Source: JADLCX01 sp964630785 (lineage in GTDB: Bacteria; Planctomycetota; Phycisphaerae; Phycisphaerales; UBA1924). Taken from it: a DNA stretch of 64,000 nt. How positions within the stretch are numbered: position 1 is the stretch's first letter; every line of letters begins with the position of its first letter. The translations under genes were made by a program, and so were the position numbers. Below the pieces are notes generated by a model, which ran no database searches, was not told the DNA's origin, and was given only the letters and a program-made list of their open reading frames with translations. The DNA lies in assembly GCA_964630785.1 (NCBI GenBank), contig CAZVZG010000023.1, positions 14,930-78,929 on the forward strand. The letters run 5' to 3'. Positions 24,523 through 33,240 of the stretch are shown piece after piece.

Positions 24523-25238
24523 CGTGTATCCCCCGTCGCTCGCGCCGGCTCGGGCGGGTTCGACCCGCCGGACATCAGTTCTTTCAGTTTTCGCAGGGCC
24601 CGGTGGTGCCGGGCCAGGAGCGTGCCCAGCGGCTCGGCGAGCAGGTCGGCCATCTGCTTGAACGACAGCCCCGCGTGGTGCCGCAACTCGATAATCTCCC
24701 GGTCTGGCTCAGACAACTCATCCATCGCCCGGCGCAGGGCCGCGATCTCGTCGCCCGAGTCCGCGGGCGCTTCCGTGCCTCCGTGCGAGCCGGCGCGCCC
24801 GTCCAGCGTCTCGGGGTCCGTCGGCGCGGCTTGGCGACGCGAGCGCCGCACCTCGTCGCGGATCCGGTTCATGGCCACTCTGAACAGCCAGGCCTCGAAA
24901 CGTCCCTGCTCCGTGTATTCCCCCCCAGAGAGCTTGCCGGCGATCGTGACGAACACGGACTGCGTGACCTCCTCGGCGGCGTCGTGACCCTGCACAAAGT
25001 CGCCGCCGGACAAACCTTCCCCCTTTCCACGCCGCGAGCCGACACGCTCGCTCAAACCCCGGGGGCACAGCCGCGATCGGGCCAACGCATAGACGCGCCG
25101 CGCGTAGAGGTGCACGATCGAGCGCCAAGCGTCCTCGTCGCCTGCGCCCGCGGCGCGTAGCAAGCGCGCCAAATCCATCCCCAGCGGCGTTGGGTCCGGA
25201 AGAGAGGACAGGTTGGCCCGGCCTTCGGGGTCCTTCAA
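24519..25238 (-). CDS. ECF-type RNA polymerase sigma factor, unit 1
   Basis: 239 residues with region 2 (DEDAWRSIVHLYARRVYALA, then DAAEEVTQSVFVTI and RFEAWLFRVAMNRIRDEVRR) and region 4 (LSEPDREIIELRHHAGLSFKQMADLL). It has a longer than usual Gly/Arg-rich loop in region 2. The TTG start at 25238 is chosen because GAGGA lies seven bases upstream; the next in-frame ATG is 25178. It heads a three-gene unit with 4-base overlaps. Confidence 0.88.
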   Translation of the reverse strand: MKDPEGRANLSSLPDPTPLGMDLARLLRAAGAGDEDAWRSIVHLYARRVYALARSRLCPRGLSERVGSRRGKGEGLSGGDFVQGHDAAEEVTQSVFVTIAGKLSGGEYTEQGRFEAWLFRVAMNRIRDEVRRSRRQAAPTDPETLDGRAGSHGGTEAPADSGDEIAALRRAMDELSEPDREIIELRHHAGLSFKQMADLLAEPLGTLLARHHRALRKLKELMSGGSNPPEPARATGDTR

Positions 25239-25314
25239 TCGCGTTCCTCGCGGCCTGTGAGCACAACGCCCAGTCGCCGGCGGTATTGCCTCCCCCCCGA
25301 TTCCGCGTTATCGG

Positions 25315-25320
25315 CTAGGG
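25315..25320 (+). promoter_or_regulatory. Putative -10 box of the DUF4286-like gene
   Basis: TAGGGT ends six bases before the ATG at 25327; no Shine-Dalgarno. A TTGCCT at 25284-25289 is too distant to serve as its -35. Confidence 0.3.
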
Positions 25321-25326
25321 TTGGGC

Positions 25327-25653
25327 ATGGCCAAAGTGTACTACGCGGTGACCGCCACCCTGCCCACGCCGGAACTGGCCGACGCCTACATCCGTTGGCT
25401 TGAGGACGGGCACATCGACGCGGTCCTCGGTTGCGGGGCGCACTCCGCGATGATCGTGCGGCTGGAGCGATCACCGGGCGATGGTCTGCCCGACTCGGCC
25501 TATCGCGTGATGGCGCAGTACCTGTTTTCGACCAGGGAACTGTTCGACCATTATGTGGAGCACCACGCCCCGGCGCTGCGTGCCGAGGGGCTGAGGCTCT
25601 TCGGGTCTGATCGCGGGGTCAGTTTCGAGCGCCGTATCGGCGAGGTTCAATAG
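25327..25653 (+). CDS. DUF4286-like small protein
   Basis: 108 residues. Begins with a beta strand (KVYYAVTATLPTPELADAYIRWLEDGHIDAVL), then SAMIVRLE and a second half with FSTRELFDHYVEHHAPALRAEGLRLF. This order is that of the dimeric alpha-beta-barrel-like DUF4286 family, whose function is unknown. ATG 27 bases into the leader is preferred to the TTG at 25321. It is divergent from the ECF sigma gene and convergent with a lipoprotein gene. Confidence 0.75.
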   Translation: MAKVYYAVTATLPTPELADAYIRWLEDGHIDAVLGCGAHSAMIVRLERSPGDGLPDSAYRVMAQYLFSTRELFDHYVEHHAPALRAEGLRLFGSDRGVSFERRIGEVQ

Positions 25654-25663
25654 CCGACGTCGA

Positions 25664-26365
25664 TCAACGCTTGGGCTTACCCGTGGGCGCGGGGGTGGGT
25701 GGGGCAGGTGGCGGTGGGGGGGGCACGCTCGTGTCGCGCACCAGCTCCGGCAGGTCGTGCGTGGCCGCGATCGTGGACTTCACCCACGCCTCACGGTCCC
25801 GTGTGTTCAGCTTGCCCCATGCCAGCGGGCCCTTGGCCGTACTCGCCCGCGACACCTCGACCAGTCGTCCGGCGGCCCAGGTCTCGCGCGTCTGGGGCTT
25901 GCCCTGTGAATCGAACCAGATCCAGTCGCCCTCGGGTTTGCCGGCCTTGACCGCGCCGGTGTACCACGGCTTGCCGCTGGGCTGGTTCATGAACAGCGTC
26001 TGGTCGGCCAGCCGCCCGTTCTCGAACTTCACCACACCCCCGGGGCGCGAGCAGTCGCCGTTGCGCACCCACTGCGTGCCGTCCCAACGGATCGATTCGG
26101 TCCCGGATGGTTTGCCGTTGACAAAGCCGACGAGCGTACCGCCTGAGCGGATCCCGCTGAGTTGGGTCTCGAGAGATTGAGTCCGCGCCTTGGCCGCGGC
26201 GAGGTCGCTCTGGGTCTGCTCAAGCCGCTTCTCAAGGTCCGCGGACTTCTTTTCGAGCTCGGACGTTCGCGCCTTCTCGGTTTCGTACTGCGACTTGTAG
26301 CAGCCAGAGAGCGGAAGAACACACGCGGCGATCAGGCAGGCGGCGAGTGCGGCGGGGCGGTTCAT
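25664..26365 (-). CDS. Lipoprotein with coiled coil and MORN-like region
   Basis: 233 residues. Type II signal peptide with lipobox LSGC (Cys about 22), a coiled coil (about 28-70), then beta-rich turns of the toxin/MORN-like kind (KFENGRLADQTLFM, GAVKAGKPEGDWIWFDSQGK), and a Pro-rich end. Anchored to a membrane by lipid and probably in the periplasm; function unknown. GGAG sits about five bases before the ATG. Divergent from the phospholipase gene. Confidence 0.75.
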   Translation of the reverse strand: MNRPAALAACLIAACVLPLSGCYKSQYETEKARTSELEKKSADLEKRLEQTQSDLAAAKARTQSLETQLSGIRSGGTLVGFVNGKPSGTESIRWDGTQWVRNGDCSRPGGVVKFENGRLADQTLFMNQPSGKPWYTGAVKAGKPEGDWIWFDSQGKPQTRETWAAGRLVEVSRASTAKGPLAWGKLNTRDREAWVKSTIAATHDLPELVRDTSVPPPPPPAPPTPAPTGKPKR

Positions 26366-26421
26366 GCGGGCTCCGGCGGTGCGGCGGCGTCAGTGGGCCG
26401 AAGGATATGCCCACACCCGCC

Positions 26422-26476
26422 GGGTGCCACCGCACGGCCGCCGCCCTGGGCGGCGGCCGTGCGGTGCGAGAGTCCC
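26422..26476 (+). repeat. Dispersed palindromic element, copy 1
   Basis: A perfect inverted repeat of 19 bases per arm (26428-26446 and 26448-26466) around one base. The flanks GGGTGCC and GCGA-AGTCCC, as well as the arm ends, match a second copy at 56565-56616 on the other strand; only the centre differs. It sits about 100 bases before a gene start. It resembles a REP-type or small non-autonomous mobile element. Confidence 0.7.
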
Positions 26477-26576
26477 AGCCGCGACACAAGGCAGCCCACT
26501 TGCCGCGCGAGCCCCCGGCGCGGTATTCCACCGCTTTGGATCCCGCAGCCCGCCCGACCTTTCCGCGAGACCGCCC

Positions 26577-29114
26577 ATGCCCTCCACCCGACGCGACTTT
26601 GTTAAGTACGCCGCCATGCTCTCCGGAGCCGCGGGAGCGTTCGGGGCCTTGCCCGAGTCCATCCGCAGAGCCCTGGCCATCGACCCGGTGAAAGGCTCGA
26701 CGTTCCTCGACGCCGAGCACGTGGTCATCCTCATGCAGGAGAACCGGTCGTTCGATCACGCCTTCGGTGCGATGCGCGGCGTGCGCGGCTTCAACGATCC
26801 CCGCGCGATCACCATTCCCGGCGGATTCCCGGTCTGGGCCCAACCCGGGCCCAAGGGCGAGCGGTACCTGCCGTTCAGGTTGAACATCCGCCAGAGCAAG
26901 GCGACGTGGATGGGCTCGCTGCCGCACACGTGGACCGATCAGGTCGACGCACGCAACAACGGGCGATACGACCGTTGGCTTGAAACCAAGCGATCGGGCT
27001 ACGGCCCGTACGCCGCGTTGCCGCTGACGATGGGCCACTACACGCGCGAGGACATCCCTTTCTACTACGCGCTCGCAGACGCGTTCACGGTCTGCGACCA
27101 GAACTTCTGCTCGTCGCTCACGGGAACCACGCCGAACCGGCTGCACCTGTGGACGGGCACGATCCGCGAGAAGCCCTCGCCCGATTCGCCCGCCCATACG
27201 CTCAACCAGGACACTGACTACGGGCACTGGGCCAACTGGACCACGTTCCCTGAGCGGTTGGAGGACCTCGGCGTCACGTGGAAGATCTATCAGAACGAGC
27301 TGTCGCTCGAATCCGGCCTTCGCGGCGAGGAGGATGCGTGGCTGGCGAACTTCGGGGACAACCCGATCGAGTGGTTCACGCAGTTCAACGTCCGATTCGC
27401 AAAGACGCATCGGGAGTACGCGGAGCGGCGGCTGAAGGAAATCCCGGGCGAGCTTGACAAGCTGCAGGAGCAGGCCGCCGGGCTCGCGTCAAAGAACGAC
27501 GACTCCAAGAAGGCCAAGGACCTGGCACGTCGCATCGCCTCGCTCCGGTCAGACCTCGATCGCTTCACGCGGGAGCGGGAGGAGTTCGGCGCGGAGAAGT
27601 TCGCTGCGCTCTCCGAGCGTTCGCGCCGGCTGCACGATCGCGCGTTCAGCACCAACGCGGACGACCCCGACTATCGGCGCCTGGTGGAGATCACCTATCG
27701 CGACGGCGACAAGGACCGTCGCGTCAAGGTGCCCGCGGGCGATGTCATGCACACCTTCCGCAAGGACGTCGAGCGAGGCGAGCTGCCCGCGGTGTCGTGG
27801 ATCGTTCCGCCCGAGCGGTTCAGCGATCACCCGTCCTCGGCCTGGTACGGCGCCTGGTATCTGTCCGAGGTCATGGACATCCTCACCCACAACCCGGACG
27901 TGTGGCGCAAGACCATCTTCATCCTCACCTACGACGAGAACGACGGGTACTTCGACCACGTCCCGCCATTTGTCGCGCCCCACCCGCGACGGCCGGAGAC
28001 GGGAAGGGTCACCGCGGGCATCGATCCGGCGCTGGAGTACGTTGAGCGCGAGCAGGACCTGGCCCGTCGCGGGGCGCGTGGCGCCCGCGACAGCGCCATC
28101 GGGCTGGGCTACCGCGTGCCGATGATCGTCGCCTCGCCGTGGAGCCGCGGCGGCGCGGTCTGCTCGCAGGTCTTCGACCACACGTCCGTGCTGCGCCTGC
28201 TCGAAAAACTCCTTTCCCACAAACTCGAGCGCAGGGTCGAAGAGCCGAACATCACCGCGTGGCGGCGGGCCGTCTGCGGCGACCTCACCTCGGCGTTCGG
28301 GCCGGCCGATCGCAAGGAGCCGGCCCTGGAGTTCCTCGAGCGGGACCGGTTCGTGGAGCAGATCCACAAGGCCCAGTTCGAGCCCGAACCGCGGGACTTC
28401 CGGCCGCTGACCCCCGATGAACTGGTCGCGCTCCGGTCCGATCCGGCGGGTCCGGACCTGTTGCCGCGGCAGGAACCCGGGACGCGCCCCGCGTGTCCGC
28501 TACCCTACGAACTGGCGGTCGATGGGGAGCTCGACCCGCACCTGGCGGCGTTCAAGGTCCGCTTCGAGGCCCGCAACGCCTTGTTCGGCGAGCGGGCCGC
28601 CGGCGCGCCGTTCACCGCGTACGCGTTCGCGGGCGATGAGTTCACCTGCCGGGACTACGCCGTGGAGCCGGGCGCATGGATCGAGGACGATTGGACGCTG
28701 AGTTCGTTCCCGGGGGGCGTCTATCGCATCCGAGTGCACGGCCCCAACGGATTTTTCCGTGAGTTCGCCGGCGCCGCGGACGACCCGCCGGTGGGCCTGC
28801 GACTGGGAGCGATCGGCCCGAGTCCCGGCACGCCGAAGGTCGCCGAGGCCGCGGAGTTTGTCGTCGGCCTCGGAGCGTCGGGCCCGGCCACCACGCTGAA
28901 GGTGCGCGACAACGCCTTCGGCGGGCCGGAGCAATCCGTCAGACTCGCGCCGGGTGAAGGCAGGTCCATCCGGGTCTCGACGCAACGCAGCGGCGGCTGG
29001 TACGACGTGACCATCAGGGCCGACGGCCACCGGAACTTCGCCCGCCGCTACGCGGGACGGATCGAGACCGGGGCGTGGACCATCAGCGATCCGGCGATGG
29101 GGGGCTTGAGCTGA
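26577..29114 (+). CDS. Phosphocholine-type phospholipase C, Tat-exported
   Basis: 845 residues. Tat signal with RRDFVK at 5-10 followed by a weakly hydrophobic stretch. The acid-phosphatase-fold esterase domain shows HVVILMQENRSFDHAFG near 43-59 and ILTYDENDGYFDHVPPF near 452-468, the metal and nucleophile blocks of the PlcH/PlcN/AcpA family. Two C-terminal beta domains (from about residue 640 and 760) match the PLC tail domain. It should cleave phospholipids to release the head group outside the cytoplasm, perhaps to recover phosphate. No Shine-Dalgarno is obvious. Stands alone. Confidence 0.92.
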   Translation: MPSTRRDFVKYAAMLSGAAGAFGALPESIRRALAIDPVKGSTFLDAEHVVILMQENRSFDHAFGAMRGVRGFNDPRAITIPGGFPVWAQPGPKGERYLPFRLNIRQSKATWMGSLPHTWTDQVDARNNGRYDRWLETKRSGYGPYAALPLTMGHYTREDIPFYYALADAFTVCDQNFCSSLTGTTPNRLHLWTGTIREKPSPDSPAHTLNQDTDYGHWANWTTFPERLEDLGVTWKIYQNELSLESGLRGEEDAWLANFGDNPIEWFTQFNVRFAKTHREYAERRLKEIPGELDKLQEQAAGLASKNDDSKKAKDLARRIASLRSDLDRFTREREEFGAEKFAALSERSRRLHDRAFSTNADDPDYRRLVEITYRDGDKDRRVKVPAGDVMHTFRKDVERGELPAVSWIVPPERFSDHPSSAWYGAWYLSEVMDILTHNPDVWRKTIFILTYDENDGYFDHVPPFVAPHPRRPETGRVTAGIDPALEYVEREQDLARRGARGARDSAIGLGYRVPMIVASPWSRGGAVCSQVFDHTSVLRLLEKLLSHKLERRVEEPNITAWRRAVCGDLTSAFGPADRKEPALEFLERDRFVEQIHKAQFEPEPRDFRPLTPDELVALRSDPAGPDLLPRQEPGTRPACPLPYELAVDGELDPHLAAFKVRFEARNALFGERAAGAPFTAYAFAGDEFTCRDYAVEPGAWIEDDWTLSSFPGGVYRIRVHGPNGFFREFAGAADDPPVGLRLGAIGPSPGTPKVAEAAEFVVGLGASGPATTLKVRDNAFGGPEQSVRLAPGEGRSIRVSTQRSGGWYDVTIRADGHRNFARRYAGRIETGAWTISDPAMGGLS

Positions 29115-29140
29115 TCGCCCGTGGCGGGCGTTCGTCGGCG

Positions 29141-29692
29141 CTACTCGACCGACCGCAGGCCCGCCAGCCCGTCGATGCTCGCGGCGTTGTGCTTGCGCTG
29201 ATACTCGCGCAGGCCGTCGGTCCCTTTCTTTTCCGACCACTCGTGGAGTTGGGCACGATCGCCCTTGAACTCGTAGAGCGGCACGCCGAACCCGCACGAG
29301 AACCCGATCCGGTCCACGTCCATCGTGACGATCGCCCGGACGTGCTCGCCAGGCGGAAACTCCGCGATCAGGACTGCAAACTCCGCATCCACCGGTTCGA
29401 CGACGCGCCCGCGCCCGCGAAGTCGCAGCACGTTGGGCTTGCCCTCAAAGGCGCAGAACATGATCGTCAGCCGCCCGTTCTCCCGGACATGGGCGATCGT
29501 CTCAACGCCGCTGCCGTTGTGGTCGAGGTAAGCGACCCGCCGCGGCCCGAGAACGCGCAAGGTGTCGAGGCCCTTGGGCGAGAGGTTCACGTGCCCGTCT
29601 CCGCTCAGCGGAGCGGTGGCGACGAAGAACATCCGCTGCTCGGCGATGAACGCGCGGACCCTCTGGTCGATCTCGGGATACGTCGAACCCAC
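29141..29692 (-). CDS. Pyridoxamine-phosphate-oxidase-fold flavin protein
   Basis: 183 residues of the split-barrel FMN-binding fold: FIAEQRMFFVATAP, VNLSPKGLDTL and YLDHNGSGVETIAHVRENGRLTIMFCAF, as in many general PNPOx-family proteins. Probably a flavin-dependent or haem-related oxidoreductase; the substrate cannot be told. GGGGAGG precedes the ATG by about nine bases. It is 36 bases downstream of hpnH on the same strand. Confidence 0.85.
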   Translation of the reverse strand: MGSTYPEIDQRVRAFIAEQRMFFVATAPLSGDGHVNLSPKGLDTLRVLGPRRVAYLDHNGSGVETIAHVRENGRLTIMFCAFEGKPNVLRLRGRGRVVEPVDAEFAVLIAEFPPGEHVRAIVTMDVDRIGFSCGFGVPLYEFKGDRAQLHEWSEKKGTDGLREYQRKHNAASIDGLAGLRSVE

Positions 29693-29728
29693 ACGAGCCT
29701 CCCCTGCGGGGCCTTCGCGCCGCCCCGC

Positions 29729-30877
29729 TCACACGCCGACGGTCTGGGCCTCCGGGCGCGCGCTCTTCACGCTGATCCCCAGTTGCACCATCGGACCGTG
29801 CGGGCGTTTGGCCTCCTCGGCGAGCATCGCCGCGGCCTGAGGATCGACGTAGCTCGACGCGAGCATCGCCTTGATCGTGCCGAACATCCCGGCCAGAGAC
29901 GAGAAGGTGTGGTCCACCGCGCTGGGCTCGTATCCGCAGTGCACCATGCACTGTTGGCAGGCCTTGTTGCCGCTGGCGCGCCCGTACCGCTCCCACTCCG
30001 TGGTCTCCATCAGCTCGGCGAAGGTCTCGACATAGCCGTCCTGCAGGAGGTAGCACGGCTTCTGCCAGCCGAAGATGTTGAACGTGGGGTTGCCCCACGG
30101 CAGGCACTCGTACTCGCGCCCCGCCTTGCCCATGAGGAACTCGAGGAACAGCGGGCTCTGGTTAAACTTCCACCCGGGCTTGCGGTTGCTCAGCAGCATC
30201 CGGAAGAAGTTGTTGGTCCGCTGCCGCTCCTGCATGAAGCTCTTCTGGTCGGGGGCCTTCGGGTAGGCGTAGCCGGGGCTCACCATCATGCCCTCGACGC
30301 CCAGGGCCATCATCTCGTCGAAGAACGCCCGCACCGAGTTGGGGTCGGCCCCGTCGAAGAGCGTCGTGTTGGTCGTGACGCGGAACCCCATCTGCACCGC
30401 AAGCCGGATCCCTTCCAACGCGACCTTGAACGTCCCATCGCGGCAGACGGCAAAGTCGTGGTGCTCCTCCTGCCCGTCCATGTGCACGCTGAAGGTCAGG
30501 TACTTGCTGGGCTTGAACCACCCCGCCTCCAGTTTTTCCTGCAGCAGCAGCGCGTTGGTGCAGAGGTAGATGTACTTCTTACGGGCCACCAGCCCATCGA
30601 CGATCTCGACGATCTGCGGGTGCAGAAGCGGCTCGCCGCCGGGGATGCTCACCATGGGCGCGCCGCATTCGTCGACGGCCTTGAAGCACTCCTCCGGCGT
30701 GAGTTGCCGCTTGAGGATGTGAGCGGGGTACTGAATCTTCCCGCATCCGGCGCAGGCCAAGTTGCACCGGAAGAGGGGCTCGAGCATGAGCACAAGGGGA
30801 TAACGCTTGCGGCCGCGCAGCCTCTGTGAGAGCACGTAGCTGGCGACCGTCCACATCTGACTTACCGGCACACCCAT
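29729..30877 (-). CDS. hpnH: HpnH, adenosyl-hopene transferase (radical SAM)
   Basis: Radical-SAM enzyme that joins the adenosyl group of SAM to diploptene, the first step to C35 extended hopanoids. The [4Fe-4S] motif is CNLACAGC (C38, C42, C45), with IPGGEPLLHP and LCTNALLLQEKL following. 382 residues, near the family length, and the C-terminal SPASM-like cysteines are present (CQQCMVHCGYEPSA). GGAGG lies upstream of ATG 30877. No squalene-hopene cyclase or other hpn genes are nearby, so it is a lone member here. Confidence 0.93.
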   Translation of the reverse strand: MGVPVSQMWTVASYVLSQRLRGRKRYPLVLMLEPLFRCNLACAGCGKIQYPAHILKRQLTPEECFKAVDECGAPMVSIPGGEPLLHPQIVEIVDGLVARKKYIYLCTNALLLQEKLEAGWFKPSKYLTFSVHMDGQEEHHDFAVCRDGTFKVALEGIRLAVQMGFRVTTNTTLFDGADPNSVRAFFDEMMALGVEGMMVSPGYAYPKAPDQKSFMQERQRTNNFFRMLLSNRKPGWKFNQSPLFLEFLMGKAGREYECLPWGNPTFNIFGWQKPCYLLQDGYVETFAELMETTEWERYGRASGNKACQQCMVHCGYEPSAVDHTFSSLAGMFGTIKAMLASSYVDPQAAAMLAEEAKRPHGPMVQLGISVKSARPEAQTVGV

Positions 30878-31184
30878 GGTGTAGAACGCCTCCCTTGTCC
30901 GCGAACCCTCCAAATGAGCGGTCCCGGAAGGGATGCTAGCGTCCGCCAACCGGTCGGGCCGTTTTCGGACCCGGATCTCCACCAAATCCCCGATTCAGGT
31001 CGAACCCGTGGCCGGGCTCGATCGTCCGTACACTGGCATGGTTACGCCTCGCGGACATCACCCGATCCTGGGGCCGGTCGCCGGTGCGGCCGCGATATCC
31101 CCGGTCGCCGGAGTTCTCGCGGGTCTGGGCCTGGGCGGTCCAAACCCTCTCGTGTCCAACTCGCGGAGCGCCCCGACCCGCTTC
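30878..31184. other. Intergenic region, hpnH / ECF unit 2
   Basis: About 300 bases between divergent genes. TACACT at 31029-31034 could be a -10 box for the second sigma unit. An ATG at 31038 is in frame with the sigma gene but only three bases beyond it. Confidence 0.4.
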
Positions 31185-31964
31185 ATGCCAGCCGAAAAGC
31201 GACGCGAAAGGACGGACGAGGAACTGGTCTCGGACTACCGGGCCGGCGATGCCGCGGCCTTCGAGCAACTCGTGCGGCGACACCACGACGATCTGTTGCG
31301 GTTTCTCGTCCGCCTGGTGGGCAACCGGGCCCTGGCCGAAGACGCTTTCCAAGAAACGTTCCTCCAGGTGCATCTATCGGCGGAGACCTTCGACACAAGC
31401 CGGCGGTTCAAGCCGTGGCTATTCACGATCGCGGCGAACAAGGGGCGAGATGCCCTGCGTAGAAGCGCACGCCGTCGCACGCTCGACCTTTCCGCCCCGG
31501 TCGGGGGCTCGGGCGGCCGATCCGGCAACGACGGCGACGGGTCAGGCGCCAAGACGTACGTGGACCTGATGGAGATCGATGTTCCGGCCCCCGACGCGGC
31601 CCTAGACGAACAAGAGCAGAGCCGGCTCGTGCAGCGGGCCATCGACGAGTTGCCGTGGTCGCTGCGAGAGATCCTGCTGCTGGCCTACTTCCAGCGTTTG
31701 AGTTACAACCAGATCGCCGATTCACTTGGGATTCCGTTGGGGACCGTGAAGTCCCGTTTGCACGCGGCGGTGGCCGCGTTCGCAAAGAAATGGCAGGCCC
31801 AGTCCAAGTCTGGATCGGGCCGCACGGTCGAGGGGGGTGGGGGGGGCGGAGGAAACGAAGCTGGCGGGGTGGTTGAGCGGGAGGGATTTCAGACCCATCC
31901 CTCTACCGCCGATCCAGTTGAACCTTCGGCGCCCGATACGCAGCAAGGACCGCAGGACGAATGA
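31185..31964 (+). CDS. ECF-type RNA polymerase sigma factor, unit 2
   Basis: 259 residues from ATG 31185. Region 2 is FEQLVRRHHDDLLRFLVRLVGN with ALAEDAFQETFLQVH and FKPWLFTIAANKGRD; region 4 is LREILLLAYFQRLSYNQIADSLGIPLGTVKSRLHAA. A Gly/Asp-rich linker separates them. The tail after region 4 is low complexity, encoded by a G-run tract. In-frame starts further upstream (31038, 30933) would add an Ala/Gly/Pro-rich head and cannot be excluded. Its stop overlaps the next ATG, so it is coupled to the membrane protein downstream. Confidence 0.87.
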   Translation: MPAEKRRERTDEELVSDYRAGDAAAFEQLVRRHHDDLLRFLVRLVGNRALAEDAFQETFLQVHLSAETFDTSRRFKPWLFTIAANKGRDALRRSARRRTLDLSAPVGGSGGRSGNDGDGSGAKTYVDLMEIDVPAPDAALDEQEQSRLVQRAIDELPWSLREILLLAYFQRLSYNQIADSLGIPLGTVKSRLHAAVAAFAKKWQAQSKSGSGRTVEGGGGGGGNEAGGVVEREGFQTHPSTADPVEPSAPDTQQGPQDE

Positions 31965-33232
31965 GTTTCCCCATCGGCGAACATCCCGAACCGTTGCTGC
32001 CCACTCCCGCCCTCTCCGATCAGGCCGACCTGAGCGCCGCGGACGCTGCGGCGATGGAAGCGCTCTTCGAGGCCGGGTTCGATCCCTCGCGAGTAGCGTC
32101 CGTACACCGAGAACGCGGCGCGCGGGTGGCCGGTGTGCTGGCCCTGCTGCACACCGACATCGAGCTCGCGGACAAGGAGTCGCTCATCGACGCCACGCTG
32201 GCCCGGGTTCGGTTGGCGGGGCGGCCCGGGGACGAACACGCCGCGCCCGAGTTTGCGCTCACGGCCAACGACGAGGACGCCTTTGAGGCGTTGATCGCGG
32301 CGGGGTATCGGGCTGAGGCCGTGCCCGCGGCCTTGCGCCGGCGTGCGACCCGCCACGCCCAACTGCTCGACCTGCTCGGACCGAGCCGACAGGAGTTGAG
32401 CGGCGCGAGCGGCTTGATCTCAAAGACGCTGGGCCGGGTGCAGTCGGCGGTCGAGACCGAGCGGTCGCGCATGCGGATCGACCGGGCCCCGATCGGCGGG
32501 CGGCGCATCCGGATGGCCGACCTGATGACCGTCGCGGCGCTGTTGCTGATCGCGACGGCCGCCATCGGGCCCATGGTGGGCGCGATGCGAGAGCAATCAC
32601 GCCGGATGGCCTGTCAGAGCAATCTTCAGGCCGCGGGGCTGGGGTTCGGGTCATACGCGGCGGAGTACAAAGACGAGATGCCGATGGCGTCGGCGTCGCT
32701 CGCGGGCAACCCGTGGTGGATGGTCGGCCAGCCCGAGCACTCCAACTCCGCCAACCTTTTCACCCTCGCCCGGACCGGGTACAGCAAGGTGGGGCAGCTC
32801 GCCTGTGCCGGCAACCCCGACGCTTGTCGGACGGACCTGGGCCCCCAGGCCAGAGATTGGCGCTCGCTGAGCGAAGTCTCGTACAGCTATCAGAACCTGT
32901 TCGGTCGCAAGCGGGCGACATTCCACGACCACGGCGGGGCCCGGACGCTGCTGATCGTCGATGCCTCCCCGGTCGTGCGCCGCGCCGTCCGCGGAGAACT
33001 CATCAACCCACTTGCGAACTCGATGAACCACTTGGGCAAGGGCCAGAACGCCCTGTTCTCCGACGGCTCGGTCCAGTGGATCACATCGCCCGTGCTCGAG
33101 ACGGGCGACAACATCTGGCTGCCCCGCATGATCGAGGACCTGCTCGTGAGGCTCGGTCAGCCGGACAGGGCCGCCCCCATCAAGGGCACAGAGACGCCCG
33201 CGGGCGTGGACGATCGGTTCGTGGGGCCGTGA
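31961..33232 (+). CDS. Anti-sigma-like protein fused to pseudopilin-like domain
   Basis: 423 residues. The cytoplasmic N-terminus carries an internal duplication: residues 29-86 and 106-163 align (AMEALFEAGFDPSRV with AFEALIAAGYRAEAV; SLIDATLARVRLA with GLISKTLGRVQSA). A membrane segment at 187-207 is followed by RRMACQSNLQAAGLGFGSYAAEY, the layout after a prepilin helix in DUF1559/type II pseudopilin-like proteins, and by NHLGKGQNALFSDGSV, a variant of the H-X9-DG signature with ten residues between His and Asp. Overlap with the sigma gene suggests that it is its membrane regulator. Confidence 0.7.
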   Translation: MSFPIGEHPEPLLPTPALSDQADLSAADAAAMEALFEAGFDPSRVASVHRERGARVAGVLALLHTDIELADKESLIDATLARVRLAGRPGDEHAAPEFALTANDEDAFEALIAAGYRAEAVPAALRRRATRHAQLLDLLGPSRQELSGASGLISKTLGRVQSAVETERSRMRIDRAPIGGRRIRMADLMTVAALLLIATAAIGPMVGAMREQSRRMACQSNLQAAGLGFGSYAAEYKDEMPMASASLAGNPWWMVGQPEHSNSANLFTLARTGYSKVGQLACAGNPDACRTDLGPQARDWRSLSEVSYSYQNLFGRKRATFHDHGGARTLLIVDASPVVRRAVRGELINPLANSMNHLGKGQNALFSDGSVQWITSPVLETGDNIWLPRMIEDLLVRLGQPDRAAPIKGTETPAGVDDRFVGP

Positions 33233-33240
33233 GGCGGGCC

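Noticed and set aside
26364..26576. Upstream extension of the phospholipase C gene
   Set aside because: It covers the palindromic element and lacks conserved sequence; the Tat signal begins at 26577.
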